From Streptomyces sp. NBC_01262 (GTDB taxonomy: Bacteria; Actinomycetota; Actinomycetes; Streptomycetales; Streptomycetaceae): a stretch of DNA of 64,000 bases. Where the stretch lies: the NCBI RefSeq assembly GCF_036226365.1, contig NZ_CP108462.1, positions 1,240,001-1,304,000 on the forward strand, in the 5' to 3' direction. A program made the translations under genes and the position numbers. Positions 35,712-45,123 of the stretch are shown here, in pieces. The notes under the pieces are model-generated. The model had not been told where the DNA came from, made no database searches, and saw only the letters and a list, made by a program, of their open reading frames with translations. The first letter of the stretch is position 1, and each line of letters begins with the position of its first letter.

Positions 35712-36245
35712 TTGACTGGGCGTGAAATTCGGATCGCCTCGCTTGTGGCGGCCGGCGCGTCGAACCGTCGTATCGCAATAGATCTCGGCATCAGCCCGCA
35801 CACAGTCGCGGCGCATTTGTGCAACATGCTCAGGAGAACGGGCGCGTCCAATCGAACGGAAATGATTGCGCGGCTGTATGCGCGGGGTGTTCTGGTTCAG
35901 GGAACCTGGCCTCCCCTTCCCGCGGACGGACAGCAGCGCCAGGAGGAATCTGCCGAGGCTCGCGGTGTTCGCACCACGGCCCCGGACCGCTCGGTCAGAT
36001 CAGTCGGGTCAGTCGGCGTCAACCTCAACTGGCCGCACTACGGGAACGAGGTGCCGGTAGCCATGAGCTTCGATGCATTGCAGGCCCTGCGCGAGGCCGG
36101 CCATCCAGTGGACCTGCTGGCGGTCGAGCAGCGCTCCGTGCTCTCCGGGCTGAGCGAACTGGAGGTCCGGGTTCTCAACTCGGTCAAGGGGCGCCTGGAG
36201 GCCGTCGCCGGAGAGGTGGAGGGTCAGGACCTCAAGCTCCTGTGA
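35712..36245 (+). CDS. LuxR-type HTH protein with a C-terminal precursor-leader paralogue
   Basis: 177 residues from TTG 35712, with GGAGG 5 nt upstream; an in-frame stop at 35658 excludes a longer start. Residues 2-60 are a GerE/LuxR HTH (TGREIRIASLVAAGASNRR, SPHTVAAHLCNMLRRTGASN) without a sensory domain. After a linker, residues 118-177 begin MSFDALQALREAGHPVDLL and end EVEGQDLKLL, clearly paralogous to the precursor encoded divergently. Either it is a true fusion, with the leader-like tail possibly sensing the modifying enzymes, or the tail is translated separately from ATG 36063. It overlaps the next gene by GTGA. Confidence 0.75.
   Translation: MTGREIRIASLVAAGASNRRIAIDLGISPHTVAAHLCNMLRRTGASNRTEMIARLYARGVLVQGTWPPLPADGQQRQEESAEARGVRTTAPDRSVRSVGSVGVNLNWPHYGNEVPVAMSFDALQALREAGHPVDLLAVEQRSVLSGLSELEVRVLNSVKGRLEAVAGEVEGQDLKLL
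36063..36245 (+). other. possible internal start: second precursor-like peptide of 60 residues
   Basis: ATG 36063 lies 9 nt after GAGGTG (36048-36053), in frame within the HTH ORF. Initiation here would give a free 60-residue peptide matching the other precursor through VEGQ, then a five-residue tail DLKLL without Cys, Ser or Thr. Acid and Lys side chains (E, D, K) near the end could suit an ATP-grasp ligase. Separate translation is a hypothesis; the fused reading is equally open. Confidence 0.45.
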
Positions 36246-39200
36246 GCGCGCCGACGCGTTGCGGCAGTTGCCGCGCGGCGCCGCCGGAGGGCGCGCGCTT
36301 CTGCCCGGAGTGCGGCGAGCCGCTGACCGGTGGGGTGCCCGCCGCGGAGAGCAGAAGAATCGTTACTGCTGTCTTCGTCGACCTGGTCAGCTCCACCGTG
36401 CTCGCCGAGTCGCTCGATCCCGAGGCCCTGCGCCGGACCATGGACCAGTACTACCGCGCCTGCACGACAGCCGTCACCGAACGCGGTGGCGTCGTCGAGA
36501 AGTTCATCGGTGACGCGGTGATGGCCGTCTTCGGGGCGTTCGTCAGCCACGAGGACGACGCCCTGCACGCCGTGCAAGCGGCATGCGCGGTACGGGACGC
36601 GCTGGCCGGCGTCAACGCCGGCCTGGAGCGCGACCTCGGGGTGCGGATCGACATCCACTGCGGGATCGCCTCGGGCGAGGCCGTGGTGGCCCGGGCCGCC
36701 GGCGGAAGCGCCCGCGTGGTGGGCGACGTCGTCCACACCGCCGCCCGCCTCCAGTCCCACGCCCAGGCGCACGAGATCCTCATCGGCGACGAGACCGCGC
36801 GGCTGGTGGGGAACTGGGTGGGCATGGAGGCCATGGCGCCGCTGCGGTTGAAGGGCAAGCGCGAACTCGTCGCCGCCTGGCGCGTCACGGGGCTCCTCGA
36901 CGACACCGGCCAGGAGGACAGGGTCCCGCTGGTCGGCCGCGAGGCTGAACTCCACCGGCTGGTGGCGGAACTGTCCTCGGCACGCCGCGACCGCCGCTGT
37001 CGCCTCGTCACCCTGACCGGCCCCACCGGCATTGGGAAGTCGCGCCTGGTCCGAGAGTTCCTCGCCGCGCCCTCGGCCGCATCCGCCGTGGTGCTGCGCG
37101 CCACCTGCCAGCCGTACGGCGCCGGGCTCGCCCACCGGCCGATGGCCGAGGCCGTACGGTCCCTGCCTGGTGGCTGGGAGGAGGCGGCGGGCGTTCTCGA
37201 CGCCCTGCACTCCAGTGCCGGGCGTGCCGTCACCGCGCTCGCCGTGGCGTTGGGCATCAAGGAGGAGAACGGGCTCCCGGTGAGCGTCGACGAGATCGCG
37301 TGGGCGTTCCGCTGCCTGCTGGAGGCCCTGGGCCGCCGTACTCCCGTGATCCTGGTGCTGGAGGAATTCCACTGGGCCGAGCCGACCCTGCTCGACATGA
37401 TCGGGGAGACGGCCGACGGGGTGTCCGACGCCGAGGTACTGATCGTCTGCGTGGCCCGGCCCGAGACCAGGGAGGCGCCCGACGACCCCGGCGAGGCGCT
37501 TGGCGGCGCCCTCGCACTGCGGCTCGACGCACTGACCCGCGAGCAGACCGCGGAGCTCGTCGGACGGCTGGCGGATCGCTCCGAGGTCACCGCCCAGGAG
37601 GCTGTGTGCAGCGACGACATGCTGGCCTGGGTTGTCCGGGAGTGCGACGGCAACCCCCTGTTCGCCGAGTTGCTGCTGGAGGCTCTGGCCGACAACAGGT
37701 CTGCCGTGCAAGGGCTGCCCACCACGATCAGGGTGCTGCTGACCGCCTGGCTCGACCGGTTGCCGACCACCGACCGCGAGGTGCTGGAACGCGCCGCGAG
37801 CGTGGGCGGATCGTTCACCGTCGACGACGTCCGGGCGCTGTCCGCCGACTCGTCCTCCCTGACGGCCGACGTCCTGGACAGTTCGGTGCGCCGCCTGCTG
37901 CGGTCGCGGGCGATCCAGCCCGCCCAGCCGTCCGGTACGTACCGCTTCACCCGTATGCTCGCGCGGGACACGCTCTACGAGATGACCTCCAAGGCCAGGC
38001 GCACCACCTGGCACACCGTGCTCGCGGACCGGATCGAGACCGGACGCGCCGGCTCCGGGGCCGAGTCGGACCTCGCCCACCATCTGGAGTCGGCGTTCCG
38101 GCTGCTCACCGAGGTCCGGCCGGGCGACCTCGGGTTGCCCGCCCTGACGGCGCGCGCGTCCCGAGCCCTGGTGGCGGCGGGCTACCAGGCTCTGCACCGC
38201 CGCGACCTGCCCGCCGCGGTGTCGCTGATGGAACGTGGGCGCAAGCTGACCCCGGAGGGCGACCCCGAGCACCGCGTCCTCGCCGTCCGCATCACCGACG
38301 CGTACGCGGCACTGGGCCGGTGGGACCTCGCCCGGCAGGCCGTCGACGAAGCCGAGCGCAGGAGCGGCCGGGACCTGCCGACCCGGCACACCTGCGGCAT
38401 CCTCCGGCAGACGATCGCCCTGCGCTCGGACCCCCCGGCGGATTCCGCCGATCCCGCCGGTCCCACCGACCGGCCGGGGCCGCAGGACGACCTGAGCTGG
38501 TGTCGGCTCCACCAGCTGTCCTCCCTGCGCAGCTTCGCCGAGGGACGGATCGGTGCCGCCGAGTCCGCCATGCGCGAGGCCTTGGCCAGGGCTCGCGAAC
38601 TCGGCGACGCCTATGAGGAGAACCGGCTGCTGACGTCGATCTGCGAGCTGACGCAGTGGTCGCCGACCCCGCTCACCCAGGCCATCGCCCTGTGCGAGGA
38701 CCTGGCACGGCGGTTCGACACCGACCGCTCCCTGCTCGTCCCGATCCTGCTCACCCGGGCGCGGCACCTGGCCCTGTCGGGACGGCTCGACGAGGCCCGC
38801 GACGACGTGGAGCGGGCCCGGCGCTATGCCACGGACCTGGCTCTGGTCCTCGGCGATGTCGCCGCCGACCAGACCGCAGCCCTCATCGAGTCGCTGAGCG
38901 GTACCCACCAGGCCGCCGCGCGGTACTACACGGCGGCGGCCGACAGACTGGGCGATCTCGGCCAGACCACGACGGCGGCCACACTGCGGGTGTACGCGGC
39001 TCGCGAGTGGTTCCGCGCCAGGGACGACCGCTTCGCCGCGGCACTGGGCCAGACAGCGGAGGCAGCGCTGGAGACCCGCGCGCAGGCCGTGCGCCACGCC
39101 CTGCTGGCGCAGGTGAGCGCTCGCACGGGCGCGTTCGAGGACGCGGTCGCGGCCGTGGACCGGGCCGCCGCCGCGCTGGACGGCACCGATGATCCCTGCC

Positions 39201-39406
39201 TGATCGGCGACGTGTGGTTCGAGGCCGCCCGGGTTCTGCGCGCCGCGGGCGCCGCGGCACGGGCCAGGGTCGCGGCGCAACGGGCGCTGGCGTCCCTGTT
39301 GGCGAAGGAGGCGGTCCTGCCGGCCGAGGCGGTTCGCGTGTGGCTGACCGAGTGGGACGAGCCGACCGACCTGACCGACCCGACCGACCGAGGGGAGCAC
39401 CTATGA
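36242..39406 (+). CDS. zinc-ribbon / class III cyclase / AAA ATPase / TPR regulatory protein
   Basis: 1054 residues from GTG 36242, overlapping the previous stop. Order: zinc ribbon (CGSC...CPEC, residues 7-25), class III nucleotide cyclase homology domain about 38-220, AAA/STAND ATPase with Walker A LTGPTGIGKSRLV and Walker B-like VILVLEEFHWAE, then TPR-like helices to the end. Metal-binding Asp residues are present (VFVDLVSST, FIGDAVMAVFG), but the usual transition-state Asn in VNxAARL is His (VVHTAARLQ), so cyclase activity is uncertain. Similar proteins act as large regulators. Its place in a RiPP operon suggests signal-dependent control. Confidence 0.85.
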   Translation: MSAPTRCGSCRAAPPEGARFCPECGEPLTGGVPAAESRRIVTAVFVDLVSSTVLAESLDPEALRRTMDQYYRACTTAVTERGGVVEKFIGDAVMAVFGAFVSHEDDALHAVQAACAVRDALAGVNAGLERDLGVRIDIHCGIASGEAVVARAAGGSARVVGDVVHTAARLQSHAQAHEILIGDETARLVGNWVGMEAMAPLRLKGKRELVAAWRVTGLLDDTGQEDRVPLVGREAELHRLVAELSSARRDRRCRLVTLTGPTGIGKSRLVREFLAAPSAASAVVLRATCQPYGAGLAHRPMAEAVRSLPGGWEEAAGVLDALHSSAGRAVTALAVALGIKEENGLPVSVDEIAWAFRCLLEALGRRTPVILVLEEFHWAEPTLLDMIGETADGVSDAEVLIVCVARPETREAPDDPGEALGGALALRLDALTREQTAELVGRLADRSEVTAQEAVCSDDMLAWVVRECDGNPLFAELLLEALADNRSAVQGLPTTIRVLLTAWLDRLPTTDREVLERAASVGGSFTVDDVRALSADSSSLTADVLDSSVRRLLRSRAIQPAQPSGTYRFTRMLARDTLYEMTSKARRTTWHTVLADRIETGRAGSGAESDLAHHLESAFRLLTEVRPGDLGLPALTARASRALVAAGYQALHRRDLPAAVSLMERGRKLTPEGDPEHRVLAVRITDAYAALGRWDLARQAVDEAERRSGRDLPTRHTCGILRQTIALRSDPPADSADPAGPTDRPGPQDDLSWCRLHQLSSLRSFAEGRIGAAESAMREALARARELGDAYEENRLLTSICELTQWSPTPLTQAIALCEDLARRFDTDRSLLVPILLTRARHLALSGRLDEARDDVERARRYATDLALVLGDVAADQTAALIESLSGTHQAAARYYTAAADRLGDLGQTTTAATLRVYAAREWFRARDDRFAAALGQTAEAALETRAQAVRHALLAQVSARTGAFEDAVAAVDRAAAALDGTDDPCLIGDVWFEAARVLRAAGAAARARVAAQRALASLLAKEAVLPAEAVRVWLTEWDEPTDLTDPTDRGEHL

Positions 39407-40281
39407 CCGACCCGCCCTGGAGACGGCCTGCGACGATCTACACGCCGGGTGTGCCGGCCTGGGGCGCGATGACCAGCACGCAGACCCTGGAGGAGTTCGC
39501 GGCGATCCCGATGCACGGGGTCTCGCCCGATTGGGCCTGGGGCGGCTCGGACGGCTCGGGCGTGCGGGTCTGCGTGGTGGACAGCGGGGTGCAGGGCGAC
39601 CACCCGCTGGTGGGCGGAGTGGACCGGTCGATGACCACCGTCACGAACGGAAGCGGTGGCATGGACGTCGTCGAGTGCGCTCCCGCAGACCGGGCCGGTC
39701 ACGGTACGGCCTGCGCCGGCGTCATCCGCTCCCTCGCCCCGCAGGCGTCCGTGTCGTCGGTGCAGGTGCTGACCGACGGCAAGTACGGCAGCGGCGCGGC
39801 CCTGATCGCCGGGCTGTCCTGGGCGATCGATGAGGGCTTCGACGTGATCAATCTCAGCTTGGCGACAACCCGGCCCGACCTGTCAGCGGAGCTGCGCGAA
39901 CTGGTCGACCGGGCGTACTTCCGCCGGTGCACCCTCGTCGTCTCCGCGCACAACCGGCCCGTCCTCAGCTATCCGTGGTCCTTCTCGTCGGTGATCTCGG
40001 TCGCCAGCCATGACGAGGACGACCCGCTGACCTACTACTACAACCCGTCCCCACCGGTGGAGTTCCATGCCCGCGGCGTCCGCGTCCCGGTCGCCTGGCC
40101 CGGTGGCGGCGTGATCCGCTCGACCGGCAACAGCTTCGCCGCGCCTCATATCTCGGGCCTGTGCGCGCTGGTGCTGGGCAAGCACCCCTGGCTCACCCCG
40201 TTCCAGTTGAAGACGGTTCTGTTCCTGTGCGCCGGCAACGTGGTCGGCCGACTAGGAGGTGCTCATGACACTCCCCGGTGA
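39403..40281 (+). CDS. cytosolic S8 (subtilisin-like) serine protease
   Basis: 292 residues from ATG 39403, overlapping the previous gene by ATGA. Catalytic triad by motif: Asp in VCVVDSGVQG, His in RAGHGTACAG, Ser in GNSFAAPHISG; the oxyanion Asn is probably in VVSAHNRP. There is no signal peptide and no obvious propeptide, so it should act inside the cell. In a RiPP operon this fits leader-peptide removal, for example after the conserved VEGQ, though the cleavage site is inference. The last 17 nt overlap the GAF gene. Confidence 0.88.
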   Translation: MTDPPWRRPATIYTPGVPAWGAMTSTQTLEEFAAIPMHGVSPDWAWGGSDGSGVRVCVVDSGVQGDHPLVGGVDRSMTTVTNGSGGMDVVECAPADRAGHGTACAGVIRSLAPQASVSSVQVLTDGKYGSGAALIAGLSWAIDEGFDVINLSLATTRPDLSAELRELVDRAYFRRCTLVVSAHNRPVLSYPWSFSSVISVASHDEDDPLTYYYNPSPPVEFHARGVRVPVAWPGGGVIRSTGNSFAAPHISGLCALVLGKHPWLTPFQLKTVLFLCAGNVVGRLGGAHDTPR

Positions 40282-40819
40282 CCTCACGACGTCCGCTGAG
40301 CGGCGCCTGCTGCAATCCGTCGTGCGGGTCGCACGGCACGCCTTCGGGGCGGCCGCCTCGTCCATCTTCCTCATCGACCCCGAGACCCTGGAGCTGGTCT
40401 TCGAGGCGGTGGCCGGCGAGGGGGACGGCCAGCTCGTCGGCTCCCGCTTCCCCGCCGGGACCGGCATCGCCGGATGGGTGGCGGACTCGGGGCAGTCGAT
40501 GCTCATCGACGACCTGCGCCAGTCGCAGCACTTCTCCGGAGAGGCGGCCGCGTCCACCGGCTACGTACCCGACAGCATCATGGCGGCGCCACTGTTCAGC
40601 GACGACGCGTGCATCGGCGTCCTGGAGGTGCTGGACCGCGGCGCCCACGGCGTACGGGAGATGGCCGATGTCGAGTTGCTCGACCTGCTTGCCGACCAGG
40701 CCGCCATCGGCCTGGAGCTGCTGACGCGGCTGCGCGCCACGGCGCCCAACCACCGCTCCGACAAGGCTCTGCAACTGCTCGCGATGGCGGAGTCGCTGCT
40801 GGAGAACGCCCGTGGCTGA
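40265..40819 (+). CDS. GAF-domain protein
   Basis: 184 residues from ATG 40265, behind a perfect AGGAGGT (40254-40260). A single GAF fold spans about residues 10-155: FGAAASSIFLIDPETLELVF, GTGIAGWVADSGQSMLIDDL and MAAPLFSDDACIGVLEVLDR. No output domain is attached. GAF domains bind small ligands or form dimers; here it may be a sensor or partner for the cyclase-like regulator or the ATP-grasp enzyme, whose gene it overlaps by 8 nt. I cannot assign a ligand. Confidence 0.85.
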   Translation: MTLPGDLTTSAERRLLQSVVRVARHAFGAAASSIFLIDPETLELVFEAVAGEGDGQLVGSRFPAGTGIAGWVADSGQSMLIDDLRQSQHFSGEAAASTGYVPDSIMAAPLFSDDACIGVLEVLDRGAHGVREMADVELLDLLADQAAIGLELLTRLRATAPNHRSDKALQLLAMAESLLENARG

Positions 40820-41846
40820 GCACCGTGTGCTCCTGCTCACCAGGCGTGGAGACAGGGAGGCCACCGAACTGGCCACCCTGTTGCGCAGAATCGGCGTGCC
40901 CGTCAGCCGCCTCGACGCGGACGGCCTGGAGGGCGTCGAGGTCACCTGCGAGCCCGACGGGCCGATCATGGTGAACGGAGACCGGTTCGTCCCCACCGTG
41001 ACCTGGCTGCGCCACTTCTCCATGCGGGCCGCACCGAGCACGCGCCCCGCCGACGGGCAGATGCTGTACCGGGACTCGTGGACCGCGCTCGTGCACCAGC
41101 TGTCCCTGGTGTCCACGGCCACCATCGGTGACATCGACCCCGGGCAGCTGCGGCAGCGGGCTCAGGCAGCGGCACTCGGCATCCGCACGCCGCGCGGTGT
41201 GGTCACCACCACCCCCGCCACCGCTGTGCAGCGGATGCCGGGCCGGCGGTACATCGTCAAGGTGCTCGACCGGCACTTCGTGGAGCCCGAGCCGGGGAGG
41301 TTCGCCTGGTTCCTGCCGCGGATCCTGGAGCGGGCGCAGCTGGGCGACATGCTCGGCCTGCCCGCGGGCACCCCGGTCGTACTCCAGGAGTACGTCGACC
41401 ACGAGTCCGAGTTCCGTGTCTACGTCGTGGGAGACGACGTCCTCACCTTCGAGGTGGCCAAGGAGGATCCGCGGGACATCTGGTCCCGGTCCGACCACGT
41501 GCGGGTGAGCGCTGCCGTGACGCCGCCCGCCGTGGCCCGTGCGGTACGCGCGCTGGCCCACGCATGGGACCTCAGATACGGGGCGTTCGACTTCCTCCTG
41601 GACCGCGGTGAGGCCGTCTTCCTGGAGATGAACGCGCACGGGGACTGGACCTGGTTCGAGCTCAAGGCGGGCGTGGACGCGGTGACCCGCGCCGCGGTAC
41701 GCACCGTCCGCGATCTCCACTGGTCCGCCGTGGGCGCCACCGGCCCACGGCGGGTCGACCTCCTCACCTTCCTCGGCGCGAGCGCGCGCGCCAGCGCCGA
41801 GGAAGGCGCTGTAAGGAGCAGAGGGGTCGGTACGACGGTGCCGTGA
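40812..41846 (+). CDS. ATP-grasp ligase, graspetide-maturase-like
   Basis: 344 residues from GTG 40812. The ATP-grasp core includes RRYIVKVLDRHFVEP, VVLQEYVDHESEFRVYVVG and a metal/ATP segment DLRYGAFDFLLDRGEAVFLE followed by MNAHGDWTWFE. These match the MvdC/MvdD/TgmB-like branch that forms ester or amide links between side chains of a precursor peptide (graspetides). It closes a tightly overlapping operon with the HTH/leader protein and the S8 protease. Its substrate may be the second leader-bearing peptide or a host peptide; not shown by sequence. Confidence 0.85.
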   Translation: MAEHRVLLLTRRGDREATELATLLRRIGVPVSRLDADGLEGVEVTCEPDGPIMVNGDRFVPTVTWLRHFSMRAAPSTRPADGQMLYRDSWTALVHQLSLVSTATIGDIDPGQLRQRAQAAALGIRTPRGVVTTTPATAVQRMPGRRYIVKVLDRHFVEPEPGRFAWFLPRILERAQLGDMLGLPAGTPVVLQEYVDHESEFRVYVVGDDVLTFEVAKEDPRDIWSRSDHVRVSAAVTPPAVARAVRALAHAWDLRYGAFDFLLDRGEAVFLEMNAHGDWTWFELKAGVDAVTRAAVRTVRDLHWSAVGATGPRRVDLLTFLGASARASAEEGAVRSRGVGTTVP

Positions 41847-42092
41847 CGAGCGCGGGCGCCCAACTCTTCGTTGGGAACGGGAATCCGCCGGACATGGCAC
41901 CCGACCGGCACCGTGCACACCGCCGCCGTGCAGCCGGGGCCACACCCTGGCCTCGGTCCACCCGGCCAGGCGGCGCCAGCTGGTCAGACCCGCGCCGAAG
42001 TCCGGAACAGCTGGTCAGGACTGGGAGGCGGGCGGGAGGAAGTGGGATGCACCCACGCAATCCGGGCCCCATGCTAACCGGACCGTACGGAA

Positions 42093-42126
42093 GGCGCCTG
42101 ACGGGCATAGGCCCAGGTCAGGCGCC
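42093..42126. terminator. bidirectional terminator between convergent operons
   Basis: Arms GGCGCCTGAC (42093-42102) and GTCAGGCGCC (42117-42126) form a perfect 10-bp stem; inside the loop GGGC/GCCC can extend it. It separates the ATP-grasp gene (+) from the aldehyde dehydrogenase gene (-). The remaining 250 bp of the gap hold no convincing gene. Confidence 0.75.
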
Positions 42127-42138
42127 CTTCTTCCGCGT

Positions 42139-43662
<1,524 letters not shown>

Positions 43663-43713
43663 GGGGCGGCCCTCCCATCGATGCGGTGTTGGCCCGGACG
43701 GTAGGTGCCCGAA

Positions 43714-43734
43714 GGTTGCAACGGGGTTGCACCC
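43714..43734. promoter_or_regulatory. inverted repeat between aldehyde dehydrogenase and its regulator
   Basis: GGTTGCAAC and GTTGCACCC are 9-bp arms (one mismatch; inner six bases TGCAAC/GTTGCA perfect) around GGG. Placed between the divergent start codons, it is a candidate operator for the GAF-type regulator encoded at 43797. Confidence 0.6.
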
Positions 43735-43796
43735 GGGCCGCAGCGTCCTAGACTCAGGCGCATTCGTCCACATCGACAATGACGTCGGGGCCGAAC

Positions 43797-45068
43797 ATGA
43801 CTGCTTTGTACGGGGCCTGGCCCTCGGGCAGCGATCCGGCGGTGCTGCGCCGGGACGCCGCGCGCGCCCATGAGCGTTTCCTGACCACCGGGGCGCTGTC
43901 CGGGTTGCCGTTGCGCGATGTCGTACGGGACTCGTGGCGCCGCTCCCGCAGCCGGGGCGTGGACCCCGAGACCGGCTGCCCGGGCGCCGCCGCGCTGGCC
44001 GCCCCGGAGCTGCGGGACTACCGGCTCGGGCACCCGCTGGCGGCGGTGCTGCCCGTCATCCGGCGGCTGCTGGTCGACAGCGCCCAGGAGGACGACCAGG
44101 TGGTGGCGGTGGGCGACGCGCGGGCCCGGCTGCTGTGGGTGGAGGGCGCGCCTGCGCTCGTCGCGCGCGCCGAGCGGATCGGATTCGCGGAGGGCGCCGA
44201 CTGGTCGGAGGCGGCCGCCGGCACCAACGCGCCGGGGACGGCCCTGGCGCTCGGCCGGCCGCTCCAGATCTACGCCAGCGAGCACTTCAGCCGCCCCGTC
44301 CAGGCCTGGAGCTGCTCCGCCGCCCCGGTGCGCGACCCGGACACCGGCGCGATCCTCGGCGTCGTCGACCTCACCGGGGGCGACCACATCGCCGCCCCGC
44401 ACGCCCTGGCCCTGGTCCGGGCCACCGTCGCCGCCGTCGAGGCCGAACTCCGTCTGCTGCGGCTGCAGGGGGTCCTCCCGGCGCCGCGTGCGCAGGCCGT
44501 ACGCCTGCTGGAGGTCCTGGGCCGCGACCGGGCCCGGCTCACCACCCCGAACGGCAGCCTGGAGCTGAGCCCCCGGCACTCCGAGATCCTCTACCTGCTG
44601 GCCCGCCACCCCCGGGGGCTCACCGCCGACGCCCTCGCGGTCCGCCTCCACGAGCAGGACGGCGCCCTGGTCACCGTACGGGCCGAGATGTCCCGGCTGC
44701 GCCGCCTGCTGGGCCCCGCGCTCCTGGCCTCCCGCCCCTACCGCCTCCTGCTTCCGGTGACCACCGACGCCGACGCCGTCCGCGCCCACCTCACCCACGG
44801 CTCCCCCGCCCAGGCCCTCGCCGCCTACCCCGGCCCCCTCCTCCCCCGCTCCCTCTCCCCCGCCGTCGCCGAGGCCCGCGACGAACTCGCCTGCGAGCTG
44901 CGCCGCGTCCTGCGCCGCCACGCCGACCCCGGCCTGCTCCTGGAGTGGACCGAACGCCCCGACAACGACGACGACCTGGAGATGCTGCAGGCGGCGGCCG
45001 AGGCCCTGCCCCCGGGCTCACCCCGCGCGCTCGTACTGCGCACCCGCCTTGAGCGGGCGCTGCGCTGA
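43797..45068 (+). CDS. GAF-domain transcriptional regulator of the aldehyde dehydrogenase
   Basis: 423 residues if ATG 43797 is used; an in-frame ATG at 43779 adds six residues and neither has a clear ribosome-binding site. An N-terminal region [20 protein letters not shown] and a GAF domain with [20 protein letters not shown] and [20 protein letters not shown] resemble the sensory half of AcoR-type activators. The C-terminal half has a winged-helix-like segment ([20 protein letters not shown]) instead of a sigma-54 ATPase. This arrangement next to exaC-like genes is common in Streptomyces. Confidence 0.85.
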   Translation: MTALYGAWPSGSDPAVLRRDAARAHERFLTTGALSGLPLRDVVRDSWRRSRSRGVDPETGCPGAAALAAPELRDYRLGHPLAAVLPVIRRLLVDSAQEDDQVVAVGDARARLLWVEGAPALVARAERIGFAEGADWSEAAAGTNAPGTALALGRPLQIYASEHFSRPVQAWSCSAAPVRDPDTGAILGVVDLTGGDHIAAPHALALVRATVAAVEAELRLLRLQGVLPAPRAQAVRLLEVLGRDRARLTTPNGSLELSPRHSEILYLLARHPRGLTADALAVRLHEQDGALVTVRAEMSRLRRLLGPALLASRPYRLLLPVTTDADAVRAHLTHGSPAQALAAYPGPLLPRSLSPAVAEARDELACELRRVLRRHADPGLLLEWTERPDNDDDLEMLQAAAEALPPGSPRALVLRTRLERALR

Positions 45069-45123
45069 TTGCGCCGTGAATGCTCCCTGCCGCACCACGC
45101 GCGCGCCCCCGCACCATGGCGCG

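Noticed and set aside
36224..39400. 1058-codon open frame opposite the cyclase-ATPase-TPR gene
   Set aside because: Mirror of third-position GC bias; the plus-strand frame has zinc ribbon, Walker and cyclase motifs.
41977..42018. Direct repeat CAGCTGGTCAG, two copies 31 bp apart, as an attachment site
   Set aside because: Only 11 bp, both copies are within one intergenic gap, and no integrase or mobile gene is nearby.
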